Source: Tanypteryx hageni (Eukaryota; Arthropoda; Insecta; Odonata; Petaluridae). From it: DNA of 64,000 nt. The stretch is taken from assembly GCA_028673005.1 (NCBI GenBank), contig CM054118.1, positions 84,135,855 through 84,199,854 on the forward strand. The letters run 5' to 3'. Numbering within the stretch: position 1 is the first letter of the stretch; the number at the start of each line of letters is the position of its first letter. The position numbers were made by a program, and so were the translations under genes. Of this stretch, positions 45,141-58,620 are shown piece after piece. A model generated the notes under the pieces. It did not search any database and had not been told where the DNA came from. It worked only from the letters and a program-made list of their open reading frames with translations.

Positions 45141-48100
45141 GGACGGAAACGACCTCCGCTATATGCGTTCACTTCGTTCAAACAGAAAAAGTCGTTCACG
45201 CATATGCGGAAAAAATTTATGATTTTAGCATTTTTTAATAGTCCTCCTCCTATGTACCGCCAAGACTATGCTTCTTCTATTGTTTGAATTTTATTGCATC
45301 AAAGGCTGATTTCTGAATTCGATCACTAAGCTATCTACTTATACATGGCGCATGTGCTGCGCTGCTGTATTTTCTTTGGCTTAATTATTTAAATGTGTGT
45401 AGATTCTGAGTCGAAGATCTCTTCATAATAGTTAGAAAGATTAACTATTCTTTGTCGCCGACCTCTTTAAAAACGCATTCTTATATGACTGCTTCATTTT
45501 GATTTACCATTTTTCAACATCTGAATTGGAAAATACGCTTTCTAATGTTCTTAGCTTAAAGTTTATTTAATTATTAACAATTAGACGCGCTATCCTCTAT
45601 TTCGCCAGGGGACCACACCGTCCATTTTCGCTCCTGGCAGCTTTGGCCCCTCTCCATCACTCAGATGTTCCTGATCTCGATCCAACTTGCGAATTGCTTT
45701 TCAATGATATTCGTCATTCCCTCTTCCGATCCTTTCTGGCCTTTCCATGTTACGCCATTCTCCGTTGGCGCCTCTCCAAACTTCAGGCTTTTGCGTACGT
45801 TAGCCTTTTACTCTCTCGGCAGAGCCTTTGAAGCAGTTCTTCTTTTCCTACTAATCTGATTCCATCGCGTTCGATCGCCTGTGATGTCCTCGTGATTACG
45901 CTACCTCTTTCGTGTGTTCTTATATATACTTGATTCAAAGGACGTCTAACGTAATTCTAATGGCGCTGCCTAATTTTTTTGTAAATATTATAAACTACGT
46001 AACACTTCCTTGTGCACAATGTGTGTCACACGCTCAACTATGAGTTTTTGACAGCCTTCTTTCTACATGCATGCAATATCATGCTTGCCTCCTCTACATT
46101 ATAAAAAAGTATTTTCAGTCCAACGTCAATCTTCGGAGTTATTGTGCTTATTATGCTTTTCAAAAAATGTTTCTATCTTAACGAAAGTTTGTCTAGATAA
46201 ATGATAGGTCTGATTTTTTTACCTTTTTGCTGCACCTGTATCTATTCTATCTACGACTTATCATTTATAGGAAACCTCTTTCCGTTGTCCAGTCTCTTTC
46301 TGAGAATAGATTTTATAGGACTGCTTGCCACATCTCTTAAATGATTATTCCATAATACTGGCCTCTTCTATCGCTTGTATTCTTTCCAACTAAAATTAAT
46401 GTAACGAATCTATTTTAACTAGTTCTTTTTCATGCTATCTGCCTGGGATTATATGTATCTGTTATCACACAAGCAGCACGAGATTACAAGGAGTAGATTT
46501 TGAATCGTTAGATACATCAACCTCGCGTCCAAATGTAGAACGACAATGTGTCCACCGAATTGGAGAAATTTAATTCGGGAAATAATTTTCGAATTCGCAC
46601 TTGATCTCCAATCGATACGTAATTCATCTCTGACGAATGGCTTCTCTCGGAAATTCATTAATTTAAGGAACGTGTTTTATCGGGCAAAAATCCCTCCTGC
46701 GGTGAATACTTAAAGCGAAACCCCTTTCAGAGAGAGAGAGAGAGATGGAAGGAGAGCGTGCATATTTTCGGAGACCCTAAGCACGGAAGGAACTTTCCCA
46801 GGAAAATGTTTGGCCATGCGTAAATCTGATTTTGGTAATTTGGCCAAAGTTACGCGTCTACCCGTGGCCATCTGCGCCCCTTCGCGGGCCTACGCCGAAA
46901 GTCATGGCAAAGCCCAACTTGGGAGATCTCTTGCCCCCCTCCCACAACTCAGCCTCACCTACCCAACATCCTCCTTCCTCTCTTTCTCCCCAATCTCTCT
47001 CAGCCACCTTTACAGAAAGAAATTCGAAACTATCTGATACCGAAAACGATGTCTATCGATTTGAAGCAAACATTCTCCATAATAGAAACTCGATTTCAAG
47101 GAAAGGTTCCGTGGATTAGAATGGAGCACTACTTCCGCCAATTTTGTATAAATTATTTCATACGATAATAACCAAACAAGGTTGCTTTAACTCTTCAACG
47201 ATAAGAAACTCTAGGCTAGCGAAGGAGCCTATTCCACTAAATTTCGTCCTCACGAACTTTCCACAAAGAAGAAAAATTATTAGTTTCGAACACCGCAGTT
47301 GAACTAGCTGATGAGAAGAGAAAAATACAACTAACAGCTACTGGGTTATAATTCCTTTGTATGGGCTGGCGCATGTGTCTAGTGCTTGTTGGCCGATACT
47401 GTTAAAAGTAACTGGTATTAGAATAGTCCAATGACATCAATGGTTGCACGCGGTGTATATTTCTTGGGTATAATTTTTATTTTCCGTTCAAGCAAAGCTT
47501 CTTATAGAGCCTATATAGATCATTTGGGGTTCTTTACCAGCGAAGCGTCTTATCCATCCGTTAGTCCATATGTTTCATCGCGGAAACAACTGGGCGGATG
47601 TTCTCGAAATTTGGTATTTAGGACTTTACTGCAAAGAAAAAAATATAAATGGTTCGCATATCCTAATTCATATCTCGCAAAATATTACTATTATCAAAAT
47701 TCATAAAATGAGATTTGTAAACCTGGTCAAATGAAACATGTTTAGTTTTGTACATCTTTATCATAATCATAATTCAATTTGAACTTAGAAAGTTTTACCT
47801 GTGGCTCTTAATAACTGTTGTCGTGGCAACTGAAGTAAACTAGAACTACTATAAATGCGTTTAATTTCCTTACGTATAGACTCTGATATTTTAGGAAAAA
47901 AGAAATGGATAATTTACGAAGAGGAAATGAACGTGAGCATAGAGATTACTACCGCTTATTTCAATTGAGGCACGTTTTAAATAATTTAGTTGTTTAATTA
48001 ATCATTTCATAAATCGGTAAATCGCAAACCTAATATTTCCATGACATTGCTTCTGATATATCCTTCTGCAGTGCTTATTCATTAGACATTGATATCTATA

Positions 48101-50190
48101 TTTTTTAACATGATAAGATAAGTCGTAGAAGAAGCCTTTGGAATCTGTGTGCTCCGACACGCGGTACACTTTTCCATTCTTGTTCATGTATGATTGGTTG
48201 ATAGAAAACTATTTATTTCAATGTGTGAAGTTAAACTGTATTAAGTAAACCAATATAAATGGAATTCATGAGAAAGCATTTTTATTTTTAAGGTTGAATT
48301 TTTGTCCTATTCATATGCGATGTATTATCAGTATTTCTTTAACGTAGTGATTACTAATTTTTTAATAAAATACACTTAGGATATATGGCATTTTGAAATT
48401 TCAAAAATATATGTATTCATTTTCCATGGGGGAGTTTTAAATTAAATCAATGAATATAAGATCGTGGTAATGCGCTCCTTTCTATCTGGCGAATCAGAAC
48501 GTTCCGATCTTCCCGCTTAGAAAACCGATTGCTTTTCCCAGAGTTATAAAAAGACAACTTATTATAAATAAAAATCCACGATACTAATCACTTTATTTCT
48601 GTGAGAATAATTCCCCGGTTGTGAAGAAATTTTAAATTTCTCCGGAGATTCCAAAGGTACACATAAAGAGAAGTTCAAGGACACACGAATTGTTTCGCAA
48701 GATACTGTTTTATCGTTAAGTAAACCCAATGATAGGGGACATAGAAACGCCAGGATCAATTTTGCAGAAGCAGGCGATATAGAATGAAATAAAAATGAAT
48801 TTGGCTAATTATCAAGTACCAAATGCCAAATTATTCATTTCAATGCAAGAGCGACTACGATGAGTAAGAATAGAAGAATTACAATTTACATCAAAAGAAT
48901 GAATAGCTTGATACACGGCATAACCAATTCAAAAATTTAATTTATATGTTGTTCATAGTACTTCAAATGAAATGTTTTAAAATGAGTTATAGAGCTCAAA
49001 TGATTTCCGGCCTGAAGCTGAGGAATTAGCTACATACTTTAGCGTTAATAATTATACGTTACAAAAAGCGCTTTTGTCATGCGACTCATTACACGTGGAG
49101 TTATAATAATAAAAATTCAAACATACCGTTAACAGAAAGGAGAAAGTTCAACATACCTGAAAGAAAAAATAATTTCAAACTTTAGATTGAAATTTGAGAA
49201 ACATTTCTTATATCAATCAATACACTGAAAGAATTAAATTTATAGTTTATCTCTTATAATAAAACACAAGTTAGGTCTGCTGAAAGCGTTGTGTTTGGTT
49301 TTTCACTAAGTATTGTAATTGACTGCCGGACGCATCCTGATTAGCTGTTTAAGCATATACTATGTTTGGCTGCTGAACTACAATATTGTCATTAAACGTC
49401 ACTGTTGATTTTCTATTAATTGTTATATTGCGCTATTGTGTGTGCTTAATTGTGTTACTGCGTTATAAAATTCGTAATTAAAAGAATAATTTGGAAAATT
49501 TAACATTTAAAATTTCTAAAAGACCAAAAAGTCCACCAATATTATAGAATGTAAAAAGCCATGCAAACAATGAATGCGCACGATCACCTATAAATGTAAG
49601 TTGGGTTATTATATCAATTCTAGAATTTACTTATTATAAAATTTTGTAAGATGAACATTAAAGCAGATAATTGAAGATGCAGCATTCCTCATGCTAATTG
49701 CTATGTTGCGCCTTTAAACTGTGCAACCGGAAAAATTTTTTAGGGCTTTTTTATAACAAAATCACTTAAATATTCGGCTTGTCTGTCCATCCTTCTCTTC
49801 AGGCAATATCTCTAGAGTTCAAAAACTTCGAGAAAACAAATTTTCCAAATAGGGCGGTATATGTGAGGGCTAGCTGCTGGCGAATAATAAAAAAAATCGA
49901 AAAATATGTTATGCTGCGACAAATGCGGACAACCCGCAATATATCGCATCTGTGATTCTTTACTCCTATGGAAAGATGGCAGTGGGTGAATAAAAGCGCC
50001 TTATTCAATTTGCTCTACAATTCTTAGCTCATTTGTGTTATATCTGACCGCAAATGTACATATTTCGGGTTTCAGCTAGTTCATGATAATAACAAGATTG
50101 AAAAGAATACTTCATAAATGGAATACACAGAGATTTCAAAGGTGTACTTAATGGGAAATACGTATGGAACAGTATCAAAAGATAAGGTGA
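45141..50190. other. gene-free stretch
   Basis: Mostly AT-rich. The segment 45600-45900 is less AT-rich. A short GA run lies at 46730-46745, followed by a GC-elevated patch at 46850-46960. A repeat-type module (GAAACAACTGGGCGGATGTT then CTCGAAATTTGG) is at about 47582-47620, and a similar 'cttgtctgtccatcc' module is at about 49776-49840. No gene can be supported. Confidence 0.45.
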
Positions 50191-50520
50191 TTCTTGAATT
50201 TTTATCCCCGAAAATATAGTCTCGGGAACTATCTCGTAGTAAATGTTGATCTCTATCCAAATAAATTTTTTAATCTATACCTCACAGATTATATAAGAGA
50301 ATGGGAGAGAAATATATGGATTTTTAATTTTTGTTTTCTTAGCGATCGATGTAAACCAAATATGCAATGTTTTACTTGGGATTTTCTTGAATTTTTATCT
50401 CCGAACCTATAACTCGTAATAACGTGGCCACGCTGACTTTCTTGTAGTAAATGTTGTTCTCTGTGCGAATTATTTATTTAACCTATACCTTAGAGATCAT
50501 ATAAGAGCTGGGAGATAAAA
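50191..50520 (+). repeat. direct duplication, two units offset by about 193 bp
   Basis: TTCTTGAATTTTTATC starts at 50191 and again at 50384. Both are followed at similar distance by TCGTAGTAAATGTTG or TTGTAGTAAATGTTG, a TCTCT-type stretch, ATCTATACCT or ACCTATACCT, and AGATTATATAAGAG or AGATCATATAAGAG. The second unit carries a small extra insertion. Diverged copies suggest the remnant of a tandem satellite. Confidence 0.75.
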
Positions 50521-50594
50521 TTTTGATATTTCATTGTTGCTTGACTGATGCCATTTAACGAGATACGAGTATAAGTTTATTAAAGTAATTATGT

Positions 50595-50790
50595 CAAATG
50601 GAAGTTCTAATTGACGGATTCAGATAAAAACCACAATTGGGAGATAAATTTTAATAAAGATCACTCATACCCAACTAAATTAAAATTCGGTTTAGGAGAT
50701 GAAAGTTACGACGGACGGGCGGACGGACCAGACGTGCCCGTAAGGCGTTCCGCTATTACCGCTTTGCTGGTAAAGAACACGCCTAACAAT
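50595..50790 (+). repeat. dispersed repeat fragment with GACGGACGGGCGG terminus
   Basis: Follows the 193-bp duplication and ends in GTTACGACGGACGGGCGGAC followed by CAGACG. The same type of ending (ACATGCGGAAGGACGGAAAC) closes the 152-bp satellite at 45140. It may be the terminal part of one repeat superfamily. Confidence 0.35.
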
Positions 50791-50849
50791 GCATAAACTC
50801 ACTCTACAGCATACACTAAAATTTGAATTTTTGTTAACATCAACTATCT

Positions 50850-50862
50850 GTCTCTCTCTCTT

Positions 50863-50909
<47 letters not shown>

Positions 50910-50943
50910 TTCTCTCTCTCTCTCATTCTCTCTCCCTCTCTCT
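50850..50943. repeat. (CT)n microsatellite with TTT interruptions every 18 bp
   Basis: CT repeats interrupted regularly by TTTCT, giving an 18-base higher-order period, about 94 bases long. Confidence 0.95.
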
Positions 50944-50989
50944 TAATATGTGTTACGCTGTCTTCTCAAATGTCGCCTCCTTTTCCTTT

Positions 50990-51822
50990 GTGTCCCAAGA
51001 ATCCTCTCTTCTTCATACTCTCATCCAATTCATTAAGCTTTTTCTATCTGGTTTCACCATTTTATTTTAGTTCGGTTATCTCCCATTCTTTAACCATAGT
51101 ACCGATGTCATTTCTTTTGTTTTTCTTCGATCGAATCCAGGTTAATATTTGGGAAATTCATCCTTTTCTTATTTCTTCATTTCTTAACCTGTCCATTCGT
51201 GTGATTCATGCATTTGACTTGTAGTGTGTATTTGATCTTTTTGTCATGAACCAAGAATCTGTATCATGCGCTAAGATGCTTTTTATTATGGAATTATTTA
51301 TTATTATTTTATATTTGTCACTTGGTTATTCCACAGAATTCAATCGGGGATTCATTTGTGTCATCTAGCATAGTATATTCTATGCAAAATTTAATTATCT
51401 GGCGTTGTCTCCTTGTTGAATTTTACTCCTAGGTAGTTATGTCACATATTTTTGCCTCAGTTACGTCTCCTATCCACAGATCGAATTTGTCTATATGTAA
51501 TTATACTCAGTTTTAATAAAATTTCTTTTTCACGACAACGCTTCCTATTCTTCCTTTAATATTCTAATCATATAACCTTCTTTGTCATCCCGGATCAGGA
51601 TTATCTATCATAAGTATTATCATTTCTAAAAGGTATAACAATCCTTGCTCATTTCCTAAATTTCTTCAATGCTTCTTCTAGGTATATTTTAGATATTGTC
51701 GTGGAGCTTTTACATCCTTGCTTCAGGCTTGTAGATAATATAAATTCCTTTATTAATCTTTTCCCAAAATTGAATTTGAAATTCTCTTCGAAGAATCGTT
51801 TTACAGTTATTATAAGAGTACG

Positions 51823-51826
<4 letters not shown>
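50990..51826 (-). pseudogene. decayed LINE reverse transcriptase, distal half
   Basis: Minus-strand translation in shifting frames gives RT motif B as STSLKQGC with IYLEEALKKF downstream (51649-51740). It then gives FDLWIGDVTEAKICD (51443-51487), LGVKFNKETTPDN just after it, and NNSIIKSILAHDTDSW near 51250-51290. These correspond in order to the post-motif-B, KYLG and thumb regions of a LINE ORF2 (pattern LKQGC..SPTLFNIYLEEALK, DLWIGDE, YLGVKFNKE, IYNSIIKSIL..G.E.W). The YADD box is not preserved. Stops and frameshifts are numerous. It continues the fragment at 52053-52490, from which it is separated by a (TA)n block and an RTE tail. Confidence 0.75.

Positions 51827-51869
<43 letters not shown>
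51826..51869. repeat. (TA)n microsatellite
   Basis: Alternating TA of about 44 bases between the decayed RT and the RTE tail copy. Confidence 0.95.
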
Positions 51870-51870
<1 letters not shown>

Positions 51871-51892
51871 CATAATACATTACACATAATAA

Positions 51893-52052
51893 TGAAAAAG
51901 AGGACGGAAAAGTTTTCACCTGATAGACACCTTGAAAAGGAAAGATAGCTACAAAGACAAGAAGAAGATTACCGAAAACAAAAGTATGAGGAGAACCAGG
52001 TTTAACTAAAAATAATCACGAACCTGTCTACGAATCCATAATGATGGTGATA
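51893..52052 (+). mobile_element. 5'-truncated RTE-like LINE tail
   Basis: Corresponds to about 10122-10290 of the full element, in the same order. Shared parts include GAGAACCAGGTTTAAC, AATAATCACG, CCTGTCTACG and the terminal ATGATGGTGATATT against ATGATGATGATATA. The coding part has drifted. It sits on the + strand inside an older minus-strand RT pseudogene, which shows the order of insertion. Confidence 0.85.
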
Positions 52053-52490
52053 TTATAATTCTATCCCTATGTTTCGCATAAATTTCCAAATTCTCATTCT
52101 TTTGGATGTGTCACATGTCATCTCAAGATCTATGAAGGTCAGCTGCACCTCTCTCTCTTGCATGAAAACTTTCTATGATATTTATGTTATTTATTGTCTG
52201 TAAAAGATCGTCCAGCCGTGGATCAACACTATTTTACCCTCTACTTCTTGTTCAATGATATTTTCCAGCATACGTATACCCGCGAAACTCCTTATGCAGC
52301 ATATGACGCTAATGCATATTCAATTTTATCACGTTCTTTTATCTCCTTTTTAAATATGAGTCTTAAATAAGCTTCTTCCCATTCCTCGAGGGTTTCCTTT
52401 TCATGCAGAAAGACTTGGGGCATAAGTTTTGACATTCTGAATGATTTCCTGGGGAAATTTCTAATGAGCTCAGAAACACCACTTTTTCAG
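52053..52490 (-). pseudogene. decayed LINE reverse transcriptase, proximal half
   Basis: Minus-strand translation gives GVSELIRNFPRKSFRMSKLM then LHEKETLEEWEEAYLRLIFK (RT region 1, usual pattern EEW..A.I.PI.KKG). RMLENIIEQEVEGK follows. Then comes QEREVQLTFIDLEMTCDTSK, a drifted motif A in which the second Asp-containing KAFD has become MTCD, and then WKFMRNIGIE. Stops occur at several places. The reading is resumed at 51826 and below, so the two halves were one LINE ORF before the RTE tail inserted. It differs from the RTE family at 7.1 kb in sequence of motif A and B. Confidence 0.75.
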
Positions 52491-54395
52491 CTCAGGTATA
52501 GTTAACACTATCGGTTTTTGGTCTACTGAAGTTTGATCTACTAAAGTCTGATTTATGTATGGGGGTTACATTTACAAACTTTGGTTATGTTTCTATCTGT
52601 AGCATTCCATAATATATCCTTATTACCCTTATCTGGTACATCTGCAACGGAGCCGCTGATTCAGTTCTTCTCACTGACCTGTGACATTTCTATGCTTCTC
52701 TGCTCCTAGTGTATTCTTTAGTCGAACTACTTCTCGGAACTTCTCAAATCCTCATTTTTCATTAGTTCTCCTAATCTTTTAACTTTTCAAGGAATAATCG
52801 AATCCATTATATAGGAGAGCAGGTGTTTGTGTGCATAACGAATAAAACGGACACACTGTAATGATGGTGATATAAAAGTGGAAACTTGCGAAGCGTTGCG
52901 ATGAGAACTTCAGAGTAGTAGTAATCATGTAATGGAATTTCCGAAGTTTATAATTAAAGAACGCCTGCGTCATTAGCTGTTAGTCAAATGGAACCCATTC
53001 CTCCCTTCTCGCCATCCTTTTTTGGTGTAATTAACTTTGCGAGCCTTTCAAGAGGCAATTGGAAGAATTAGGAGGTGTGAGCCAAGCGAAACTTTTGAAA
53101 CTATAGGACCAAAATAAATACAGTACACTTCAAACTCCGCCACGGATTCGTTTTATCGGCGTGTCATTCGGACTTGCTGGAGCGGTTGCGGCCCAAACAG
53201 TTTCTCCAGTAACCATTTTGTTTTATCAATCGTTAGCTGCCTATCCTCCCAGGGGCTACAGATTTCAAGCGCTTGGCTGACCACCGCCCACCCGCACTGT
53301 CCCTTTGCGGCCGCAATTGGTGCCCGCGTGTTGTCAGCCACATTGTTGTGAAACTTGTGTGGAACAGACAGGGAATAGCGATCAACTAAACAGATACGCA
53401 TGGTCAACATTTAATTACTGCGTAACCTATTATCCGATCTTCTTTCGTTATCTAAAACATCTGAGAATGTCCATTAGACAAAATTTGACTAGTACGTAAT
53501 TTCTACGCCCCAGTCTCATGGCTTAAACTCCATTTCTTATTTTCTGGATACATTTTTCTACTGATAAAATTTAAAGTGACCACTATTATTTTCTTTTGTA
53601 TTTCTCTTCTCTTACAATAAGATTGAATATTTAAACTAAACTTAGTTATAAAAATACGCTGTACTTCTAAAACGTCTTGAAGGTGGATCATTTTTATCAC
53701 GGAAAAAGCCCCAACTTTCAAGCGATACCTGATAAAAAAAGATAAGAAGAAAATGATATCTTTCTCATTCTAGGATCAACTAATTAATAAATTCTGCAGA
53801 TATGGATTTATATTGTTTTACTTTATTGACTCACATTTTCTATCTTTTGAGTTAAAATAATTACTTCCTGCTGCACTCAGTGCATTTAAAGTAGAAACTA
53901 TTTTAATGAAACGGTTCGAAATCAAATTGAAATTTGACACAAGACACTCGTTGTTTTATATTACATCCAGTTACTATTTATTCAATTTAATTGCACTCTT
54001 ACGTAAGGTCTTTCCACAATATTCCCCATTATGAACAGTAAATTTTAAATCAAATTCATTAATTTTACCACCAGATTCAGAGTTTGTATACGCTCACACA
54101 ATAACAGAAGCAAGTTCCTGCGAAAGTGTTTCCTGTGATTTTATCCTGCTAATAAAGATTGCCAATTTTTCTGTTCTTAAATAACCACATTGTGTTTTTT
54201 TCGGTTAAAAATGAAGAACTTTTTTAAAAAACTGTTTTGAGACCGATTAAAAATAAAAGAATATTCTTGTCTACTGGTAGATGCGACTGACTCGGGTGTA
54301 AAAAGCACTTTCACAGCGAAACAGATCCTAAGCAAAAAGCAAGGAAACTATCTCCCTTGGTCTCGTTTTAAAGGGCTTCGCACGAGGAAGTGAGC
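52491..54395. other. gene-free stretch
   Basis: Mostly AT-rich. The patch 53140-53410 is GC-richer and holds an 85-codon minus-strand frame with protein-like but unrecognised composition (...CGWAVVSQALEICSPWEDRQ). I cannot support it as a gene. Confidence 0.4.
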
Positions 54396-55530
54396 TCCTC
54401 TGCGGTGTTAGGCCACAACCTTTGCCCTCTTCTCCTCTCCCTCGACCTCTGCCTTCGCTCTCCTTCGTCCCTCTTCTCCCCTCTCTTTCCACCCTCTTCT
54501 CCACTCTCCCTCCCGTCTCCCACCTCGACTGAGCTCCTCTCCCTTTTTATGCCTCTCCTTTCCGAACGCTACCATCATAGAGCGTTAGACATAACCCTTC
54601 CTCCACCTTCATCCCTTCCAACGCCTACATCTTCGCATCTCAATCCATCTTTCCCTCTTCATGTCTCCTTCATTCTCCCCGTATTCTGCAAGGCAATTCC
54701 AATAAAAAAACACATGAAGTAAAACAAACTTCGAAGAACTTTCAATTCGTCAAATATTCCCGAAACTTCGTCTGGTTACGTAAGGCCGTCAAAAGAAAAG
54801 AAAAGGAAGGTATATCGAAATACCAGAATGCTTTCTTATCGTCTCCTGCTGCTTGCGTTTTCGCTTTTTCGAAGCAGTATTCTTTTCGTTGTTTCCTGTC
54901 GCTTTCGCTACCTCTTCCTGATGAAATGTGTGTGTATTGGCATCCTATCACCATAAACCTCGTCCCTCCAGGAGTCCTACACATCTGCTTTCGCCTCTCT
55001 CTCGGTTCCACTCTGTTTTACACCCTTCAACTTTACTAACTTATAAATCCCATCTTTCTACTCCCATCCTCCGCACCCGTAATCCCACTCCTCCCGCACT
55101 CCAGATCTGCTTTCTCACGCCATTTCTTCCTCCTCGTCTGCACTCTGCCTTAAAAACACACTTTCGCTCCATATTTCTCTCTCTATCTCTTTCCTCCCCT
55201 CTCTCTCTCTTTCTCTCTTCCTCGGACCCACTTCCATACTTTTAACATTTCCATTCGCCCCAAGGGAGACCTCTCCTCGCGGGCCCTCTATTACTTACGG
55301 TGTCACTGCTGCCATCCCTCTCATTTCCAGACCATCTCGTTCGTCCTCTTCCCTCCCCCTCCTCCCGCCTTCTCACCCTTAATCTCTCCTCCACTCAGAT
55401 TGATTCCTTACTTTCTTGCTACCGGGTATTCCCATCACCTTTTCCGCCCATCTCCCCCTCTATCTCCCCTTCCTCCCACTTTAAACCATTTCGTCCGCTT
55501 TGCATCTTATTCAGTCAGCGATGACAATAA
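54396..55530. repeat. long polypyrimidine tract
   Basis: C/T-rich on the + strand in two blocks (54410-54690 and 54950-55510) with CT runs at 55170-55215. Frames in it are artefacts. Confidence 0.75.
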
Positions 55531-56690
55531 AAGATACTTACTCTACAACTTAGAATATTCGTTTTAGATTCCCAATGAAACGCTAAATTCTAATGCGGCC
55601 GATTGTAAAGGACTATCAAACTGGACATATTTTACATTTAGACTAATTATCTACATAATTTTATGATACGTAATATTCTGGCACTTGCAACTTTTATACT
55701 AATACATATAAAAGTAAATAAATGAAATTAGTTATTCCCGAGTAATGCCTGTAAATAGCAAATTTAATTGTTCTATCTCAGCCATTTAATATTCCCTATC
55801 ATTTTTCTATCTAAACTATTTTCATGCGAAAACTTTCTCACTGTTGCGGTTGTCGTAGGCGATTGGTATAAAATTTTTAACACGTGGTATAATAAAAACA
55901 CTCTAATCATTAGCGCAAACAGAGGAATGATATGAGGAATTTATTTTTGCCATTTCTATGTATGGAGAACACTCATTCAAGACACACTAACATGGCCTTT
56001 AGATAGAAGTTCCTTGTTCTAGCTCCATACGCGCCATCTAAATTCCGCTTTACTGCTCAACCAGAGTTTCCTGGGAGAATGAATATATATAAATACATAT
56101 GTGTATGTGTGTGTGTAACCACCTCTATTTCACAACATTAAGGTCTATCAAATTAACAAGTGTATTGAAGTAATATATAAATTACTTTATAAAATATTTG
56201 TTTGATTAAAATGATCAAATTCTGAAAATTAAAATCAAATGAATATTTTATTTTAGGAGATATAAAAATAACTTAAATACAATTCATTAACTAAAACAAT
56301 GGCTCTTTATTAGGAGGATAAATATAAAGATTATATTTAATGGTGTATATATATGAATTCTATTGTAGAGCTGCTAAAAATTCCTTGCGACCAAATATTT
56401 AAAAAATTTCCATTTATACTTAAATATTTTTACTGAAATTCTACAACGCTAACGATTGAGTCGTTGACAAGTCTGTTATAGTCCTTTCGAAAGAATAAAT
56501 TCCTATCGTGAATCCATAGTCTCTTTCGCAAAGCGATAGGTAAAGAGCGATAGTAATGTACATTCTACTAACTGCAGTTCTCAACTTGCCAAGAAGAGTT
56601 TCTTTAAACAGAACGGCGATTAGCATGCGCGTATGTTTTGGTTCCTTTCTTTAATGCATAGTTCTCGAACATTCCTTCGTCAACTTATCA
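55531..56690. other. gene-free AT-rich stretch
   Basis: AT-rich, with a short GT run at 56102-56116. Nothing else is recognised. Confidence 0.45.
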
Positions 56691-57640
56691 AAAAGCGTTC
56701 CCTCATTCTCCTTCAACGCGCCTAATTCAGCACCTCGCACTCTTCCTCTCCCTTCACCTTTAACCCCTTCCTTCCACCTTCCCCTTTCCTCCTCTCCTCC
56801 CTTCCTTCACTTTCTTCCTTCACTATCTTTCTCCACATTATTCCTCCACTTTCTTCCTCCCTTCCCTTCCTCCCATTGCTTTCTTTTCTCCCTTCCCCTC
56901 ATTTCCTCCAATCATTTCCTCCCCTTCCTTCCTCCCCTTCCGTTCTCCACTCCCTTTCTCCCCTTGCTTCTTCCCCTCCATCCTTTCCTCCCCTCCCTTC
57001 CTTTTCTACCTTCTTCCCCTCACTTACTCCACTCCCTTTCACCCCTCCCCTCCCATCCTCTCCCCCAACTCCCCCATCTCTTGCAATCTCCTTCCCAGAG
57101 TCCCACTCTTCACTTAGTTACCTTCTCGCCTTTCCTATCGAGCAGTCGCGCATCCATCTTGCCCCCCCCCCCCACCTCGCTCTCCTCCCGCGCGCCCTCT
57201 CTGCTACCTCAACTCTCGCACACTCCTCCTCCTAAAACCCAAAAAAACATCATCCCCCATCCAACCCAGCGCCCCTTTCCCTTTGGCCATCTCTTTTCAG
57301 CCCTCTTTCGAGGCGTCCCTGAAACCCTGACGCCTCCTTCCTCTCTTTCCCGCATCTTAACCCCGTTCCTCCTCGCCAAACCAAGTGCGACCTTCCTTTG
57401 CCCTGCGCCTTCGTTAATCTCGTCCCCAGATCCCATCCCTCGGCCGTCTACCTTCCTCTCACTCACTCTCTCTCTTTCTCTCCCTCGCCTCAACCCTCTC
57501 ACGAGATATGCCCCGCGAACCCTCTCAGGTTCCATTATACAACTCATCCAACTCTCCCTCCCCTCCCTTGCCCCCCCTTCCCTTTCTCCATCCATCCTCT
57601 CTCTCCCCGTTGCCATATCTTCACCACCTTCGAAGGAATG
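56691..57640. repeat. long polypyrimidine tract
   Basis: Nearly 950 bases of C/T-dominated + strand with many CCTTCC phrases and a C run at 57162-57172. Frames of 119, 225 and 135 codons cross it on both strands and all reflect composition only. Confidence 0.85.
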
Positions 57641-58620
57641 ATGGACACACGGTCAGAATATTTAAGAAATAAAACGTCACAAGATTTTTACTTTCTCGTA
57701 CACGAAGTTCACAAAGTATCGTGATTTTGTAAAAATAGTCAAATTCGAGATTTTAACGAATACGGATGTTTTAGTTGTTTCTCCGTCCGAAAAAAGTGGT
57801 GTTTTTCAATTCCGTCTGTCTGCAGTACGACCTATGTGCGCTGCTCAAGTGGCTAAAACGTGAAATCAGAAATTTTGTATTTACACAGAGTATTACCCGG
57901 AATAAGAAACCTCTCCGACACGAACCATATCGAGCAAATTCCTTGTCAATTTTCACAAAATTTTGATTTATTCGAAAATATATAAATAAATATTTTTAAA
58001 AAATGTCCACCTATAGAAATAAATGTCGCAAGCAATAAAACAAGTATATTTCTCGAAAATTAACAAGAGAGATTATAAGAAATAATAGTTTTACGCCAGG
58101 CTACCATCCGATTTCATTCACTAGCAGCTGCGAAATTTCTGCTACTATCCATCTGCGCGTAAATGCATATAAATGTAACCTATGGCAAATATTGTATAGA
58201 GTAGAAGTGTATGGACATGAGAATTTGTGCAATGTATGTTGCGCTGATATTTTTTTACTTTATGTAACAATATAATACAACTGCCTGTTAGTTTAAAATT
58301 TTAAAAAGCTTTCCTCTAAAATCCATCGAGAATTGGAAATGAATCTTGAAGACTTAAATTTAATATCCAGTCTTAATTTTAATCAAGAGTGGAACTAAAC
58401 GTAGCTAGATTTTAATTGACTTTTAAGTTTCTATACATATGATTTAAGTAATGACTGGATAGATATTAAATGTGTTCCCTCTATTTTAGCCGCAAGAAAT
58501 TTGTCTACGCAGTTAGCTCTACATTCTCAGAACAATTATTGCTATAACTTACACTTTAAAAGTACTTTTCCAAATTTTTGGACGAAACAAAAACAACGAG
58601 TCAAAAATACGCAGCTCCAA
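57641..58620. other. gene-free AT-rich stretch
   Basis: No supportable feature. Confidence 0.45.

Noticed and set aside
45950..46440. Possible further decayed LINE on the minus strand
   Set aside because: Translation gave no ordered RT motifs, unlike the fragment at 50990-52490.
53153..53410. 85-codon minus-strand frame in a GC-richer patch
   Set aside because: Composition is protein-like, but no domain, splice context or homologue is recognised.
56876..57641. 119-, 225- and 135-codon frames on both strands
   Set aside because: C/T-rich composition lacks stop codons on either strand. No protein-like pattern.
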